From NCBI GenBank assembly GCA_030636065.1, contig DAOVXR010000071.1:1-7831 (forward strand): a stretch of DNA of 7,831 nucleotides, in the 5' to 3' direction. This DNA is from Sedimentisphaerales bacterium (GTDB taxonomy: Bacteria > Planctomycetota > Phycisphaerae > Sedimentisphaerales > SM23-30). Shown piece by piece: positions 5,572 to 7,831 of this stretch. Under the pieces are notes generated by a model. It made no database searches, was not told the origin of the DNA, and saw nothing but the letters and a program-made list of their open reading frames with translations. Made by a program: the position numbers and the translations under genes. Each line of letters opens with the position of its first letter. The first letter of the stretch is position 1.

Positions 5572-7831
5572 TTATCGGTTTTCGAGTTCGGCTATGATTT
5601 CGTGCAGCATATTTATGGCCTGGATGGGTGTGAGATTGTTAAGGTCAGTATGCCGTAACTTCTCAAGCAGTGGGTCGGGTGGTGCGTTGTCGAAAAGCAG
5701 CCTTTGGCCGTCGGGTGTTTCCAGGCGACCGCCAAGCTGAGGAACATGGGCCTCGCGAGAAAAATTACTCTCAAGCTCGTCGAGGATTTCACGGCTGCGC
5801 GAAAGAACATTCTTGGGAATACCGGCAAGGCGAGCGACGTGAATGCCGTAACTTTTGTCAGTGCGGCCTGGTATTATCTTATGAAGGAACACGACGTCGT
5901 CCTTCCACTCGCGAACAGCAACATTAAGGTTAATGACATTGGCCAAAAGGTCGGCCAACTCGGTGATTTCATGATAGTGCGTAGCAAAAAGAGTACGGCA
6001 TTTAATAGTAGTGGCGATGTGCTCAGTAATAGCCCAGGCCAGTGCCAAACCATCGTAAGTACTGGTGCCGCGACCGACCTCGTCGAGAATAACGAGCGAG
6101 CGGTCAGTAGCGTTATTCAGAATGTTGGCCGTCTCTGTCATTTCAACCATAAAAGTCGATTGGCCGCGAGTAAGCTCGTCACTGGCGCCGATACGGGTAA
6201 ATATCCGATCGACCAGGCCGAGCGACGCGGACTTGGCAGGAATGAAACCGCCCATCTGGGCCATCAGAACCAACAAAGCGGTCTGTCGAATATAAGTGCT
6301 CTTACCGGACATATTCGGGCCGGTGATAATAGCGATCTGTTTGTCGCCTTCAGAGCCGACCGTAAGGGTAAGATCGTTGGGCACAAACCGATCGGCAAGG
6401 CTGACGTCCAAAACAGGATGCCTGCCCTCCACAATCCGGATTTCCGGATCAAGGTGCAGGCTCGGCCGGCAGTAATTACGATGGCGGGCGATATGAGCAA
6501 GGCAACAAAGACAGTCGATTTTTGCCAGGACGTCGGCAACCTGCTGGAGACGAAGGGTCTGAGCAGCGGTTTGCGTTCGGACGTCCTGAAATAGTTTGTC
6601 CTCAAGCTCCCGGCATCGCTGCTCCGCGTTGAGAGCGTCAGTTTCGTAACGTTTCAGTTCGTCGGTAATATAGCGTTCGGCGTTCTTGATGGTCTGTTTG
6701 CGAACGAAGTCAGGAGGAACCTGACCCTTAAATGCGTGGGAGACTTCGACATAATAACCGAAAACCTTGTTGAAACCGATCTTGAGATTACTAAAACCAG
6801 CTTGTTCAACAAGCCTTTTCTGATATTGCGCGAGCCAACTTTTGCCGTCCCGGCCGATATTGCGCAAACGATCAATTTCTTCATTATAACCGTCGCGAAT
6901 AATACCGCCGTCACGGAAGGTCAGCGGCGCATCCGGGTTAATGGCGGATTCGATAAGGTCGGCGATGTTTTCAAGCAAATCACATCGGGCGGTAAGCCGG
7001 GAGACCATCGTGGAAGAACATTCATCGAGCAATGATTTAATTCCGGGTAGTTGCCGAAGTGTCCGAGCCAAATGCAAAAGATCACGGGGCAAAGCGCGGC
7101 CGGTACTGATACGAGTAGCGATACGCTCGATGTCCGCTATCTGCGAAAGGTGCTTACGTAAATCCTCGCGTAACCGGTCCAACTGGAACAGTTCGGCCAC
7201 GGCATCCTGGCGGGTCTGAATGTTTTCCAAATCGTTAAGAGGATAACAAAGCCATAAACGCAGTTTACGGGCGCCCATAGCGGTGTTGGTCTCGTCAAGA
7301 CAGTGCAGCAGAGAACCGGCAGTAGTGTTGTCGCGGACAGTGCGTTCGACTTCCAGACTGCGAATAGTGGCCTTGTCTATATGGAGGAACTTGTCACGTG
7401 AGACCCTGCGGAGACCGGCGATGTGGCCTATGGCGGTCTTCTGGGTTTCATTGAGATAATCGATAACGGCGGCCGCGGCGGCAAGAGAACAGTCGAATTG
7501 CGAAAAACCGAAGCCTTCAAGAGAAGCAGTGCCGAAATGTTTTTTTAGTGTTTCGATGGCCTGATGGGAATCGTAGAGCCAGCCGGGCCGAGTGGTAAGG
7601 CCTGCGGATGATAATTCTTCAAGCTGAGGAATGAATTTTTCCGGCAGCGCGTCAGGGTCGTCGCTCAAAAGGCACTCGGAAGGTGCCAAACGAATTATCT
7701 CGTCCAGCAGAAAACGCGACTCAAGCAGTTGGGCGAAGAATTGGCCAGTCGATAGATCGACCCAGGCAAGGCCGGCGTATTCGGGTTTGTCCGAAAGGCT
7801 GGGTTTATCGGTGCGGTCCCGGAAGGTTCGA
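5572..7831 (-). CDS. mutS: DNA mismatch repair protein MutS, N-terminus cut off by the window edge
   Basis: MutS binds base mismatches and small loops in newly replicated DNA, then with ATP acts as a sliding clamp to recruit MutL. The frame is open to the window end, giving 752 visible residues; about 110-125 N-terminal residues, including the mismatch-contacting F-x-E motif, lie outside. Visible parts (numbered from the first full codon, 7830): connector-domain strand LAWVDLSTGQF (21-31), core-domain LDETNTAMGAR (178-188), clamp/lever NLKIGFNKVFGYYVEVS (348-364), Walker A GPNMSGKST (504-512; DNA 6295-6321), ASDELTRGQSTFMVEMTE signature, Walker B LVILDEVGRGTS with D583 and E584 (6079-6084), and FATHYHEITEL. 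The end DLNNLTPIQAINMLHEI is typical of bacterial MutS. All key ATPase residues are intact, so the gene looks functional. The TTG at 7687-7689 is an internal Leu codon, not the start. The promoter is outside the window. Confidence 0.97.
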   Translation of the reverse strand, partial: RTFRDRTDKPSLSDKPEYAGLAWVDLSTGQFFAQLLESRFLLDEIIRLAPSECLLSDDPDALPEKFIPQLEELSSAGLTTRPGWLYDSHQAIETLKKHFGTASLEGFGFSQFDCSLAAAAAVIDYLNETQKTAIGHIAGLRRVSRDKFLHIDKATIRSLEVERTVRDNTTAGSLLHCLDETNTAMGARKLRLWLCYPLNDLENIQTRQDAVAELFQLDRLREDLRKHLSQIADIERIATRISTGRALPRDLLHLARTLRQLPGIKSLLDECSSTMVSRLTARCDLLENIADLIESAINPDAPLTFRDGGIIRDGYNEEIDRLRNIGRDGKSWLAQYQKRLVEQAGFSNLKIGFNKVFGYYVEVSHAFKGQVPPDFVRKQTIKNAERYITDELKRYETDALNAEQRCRELEDKLFQDVRTQTAAQTLRLQQVADVLAKIDCLCCLAHIARHRNYCRPSLHLDPEIRIVEGRHPVLDVSLADRFVPNDLTLTVGSEGDKQIAIITGPNMSGKSTYIRQTALLVLMAQMGGFIPAKSASLGLVDRIFTRIGASDELTRGQSTFMVEMTETANILNNATDRSLVILDEVGRGTSTYDGLALAWAITEHIATTIKCRTLFATHYHEITELADLLANVINLNVAVREWKDDVVFLHKIIPGRTDKSYGIHVARLAGIPKNVLSRSREILDELESNFSREAHVPQLGGRLETPDGQRLLFDNAPPDPLLEKLRHTDLNNLTPIQAINMLHEIIAELENR

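Noticed and set aside
5241..5658. Plus-strand ORFs opposite the small basic protein and mutS 3' end
   Set aside because: They overlap the minus-strand gene with the clear Shine-Dalgarno and show low-complexity Ser/Phe-rich translations typical of antisense frames.
5704..6594. 296-codon plus-strand ORF
   Set aside because: It lies wholly antisense to mutS over the strongly conserved ATPase motifs (Walker A, signature, Walker B); its translation shows no recognisable domain. It is an open-frame shadow of mutS.
7687..7689. TTG as a start codon for mutS
   Set aside because: The frame continues upstream to the window edge with clear MutS sequence (LAWVDLSTGQF), so this codon is internal.

Overview
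The window looks like chromosomal DNA of a planctomycete (Planctomycetota, possibly a Phycisphaerae-type lineage; the class is a guess). The best evidence is the large protein at 22-3999, whose N-terminus carries the LEPR-XLL motif (here LETLCPRLLFSA), a hallmark of exported planctomycete proteins. A small basic protein downstream of mutS also looks like a family I associate with planctomycetes, but that is recollection.

Layout. 22-3999 (minus): a 1325-residue secreted multidomain protein with LEPR-XLL export region, a Cys/His cluster, a metzincin-type zinc peptidase, a pre-peptidase C-terminal (PPC) domain, four ASH-type (choice-of-anchor D-like) beta-sandwich modules, and a C-terminal beta-solenoid with six exact 20-residue repeats. 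4000-4577: a non-coding divergent intergenic region with three copies of a 10-mer, an extended -10 promoter candidate and a cluster of GC-rich hairpins with three-base loops. 4578-5102 (plus): an AT-rich gene of the TIR-like/DUF4062-like 'SPGDV..ER' family that seems cut short at its 3' end near a run of seven G. 5148-5423 (minus): a 91-residue basic conserved hypothetical protein. 5572 to the window edge (minus): mutS, missing only its N-terminus, which lies outside the window.

The genes do not form one pathway. mutS and the small protein share a strand and may be co-transcribed. The peptidase is a separate gene whose product acts outside the cytoplasm. The TIR-like gene is compositionally foreign, sits alone on the plus strand beside a repeat-rich spacer, and is best read as a transferred and probably decayed accessory gene, perhaps once part of a defence or stress-sensing locus. 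I see no complete new multi-gene system. The most interesting items are the architecture of the peptidase with its Cys cluster and regular solenoid, the truncated TIR-like gene, and the structured spacer in front of it.
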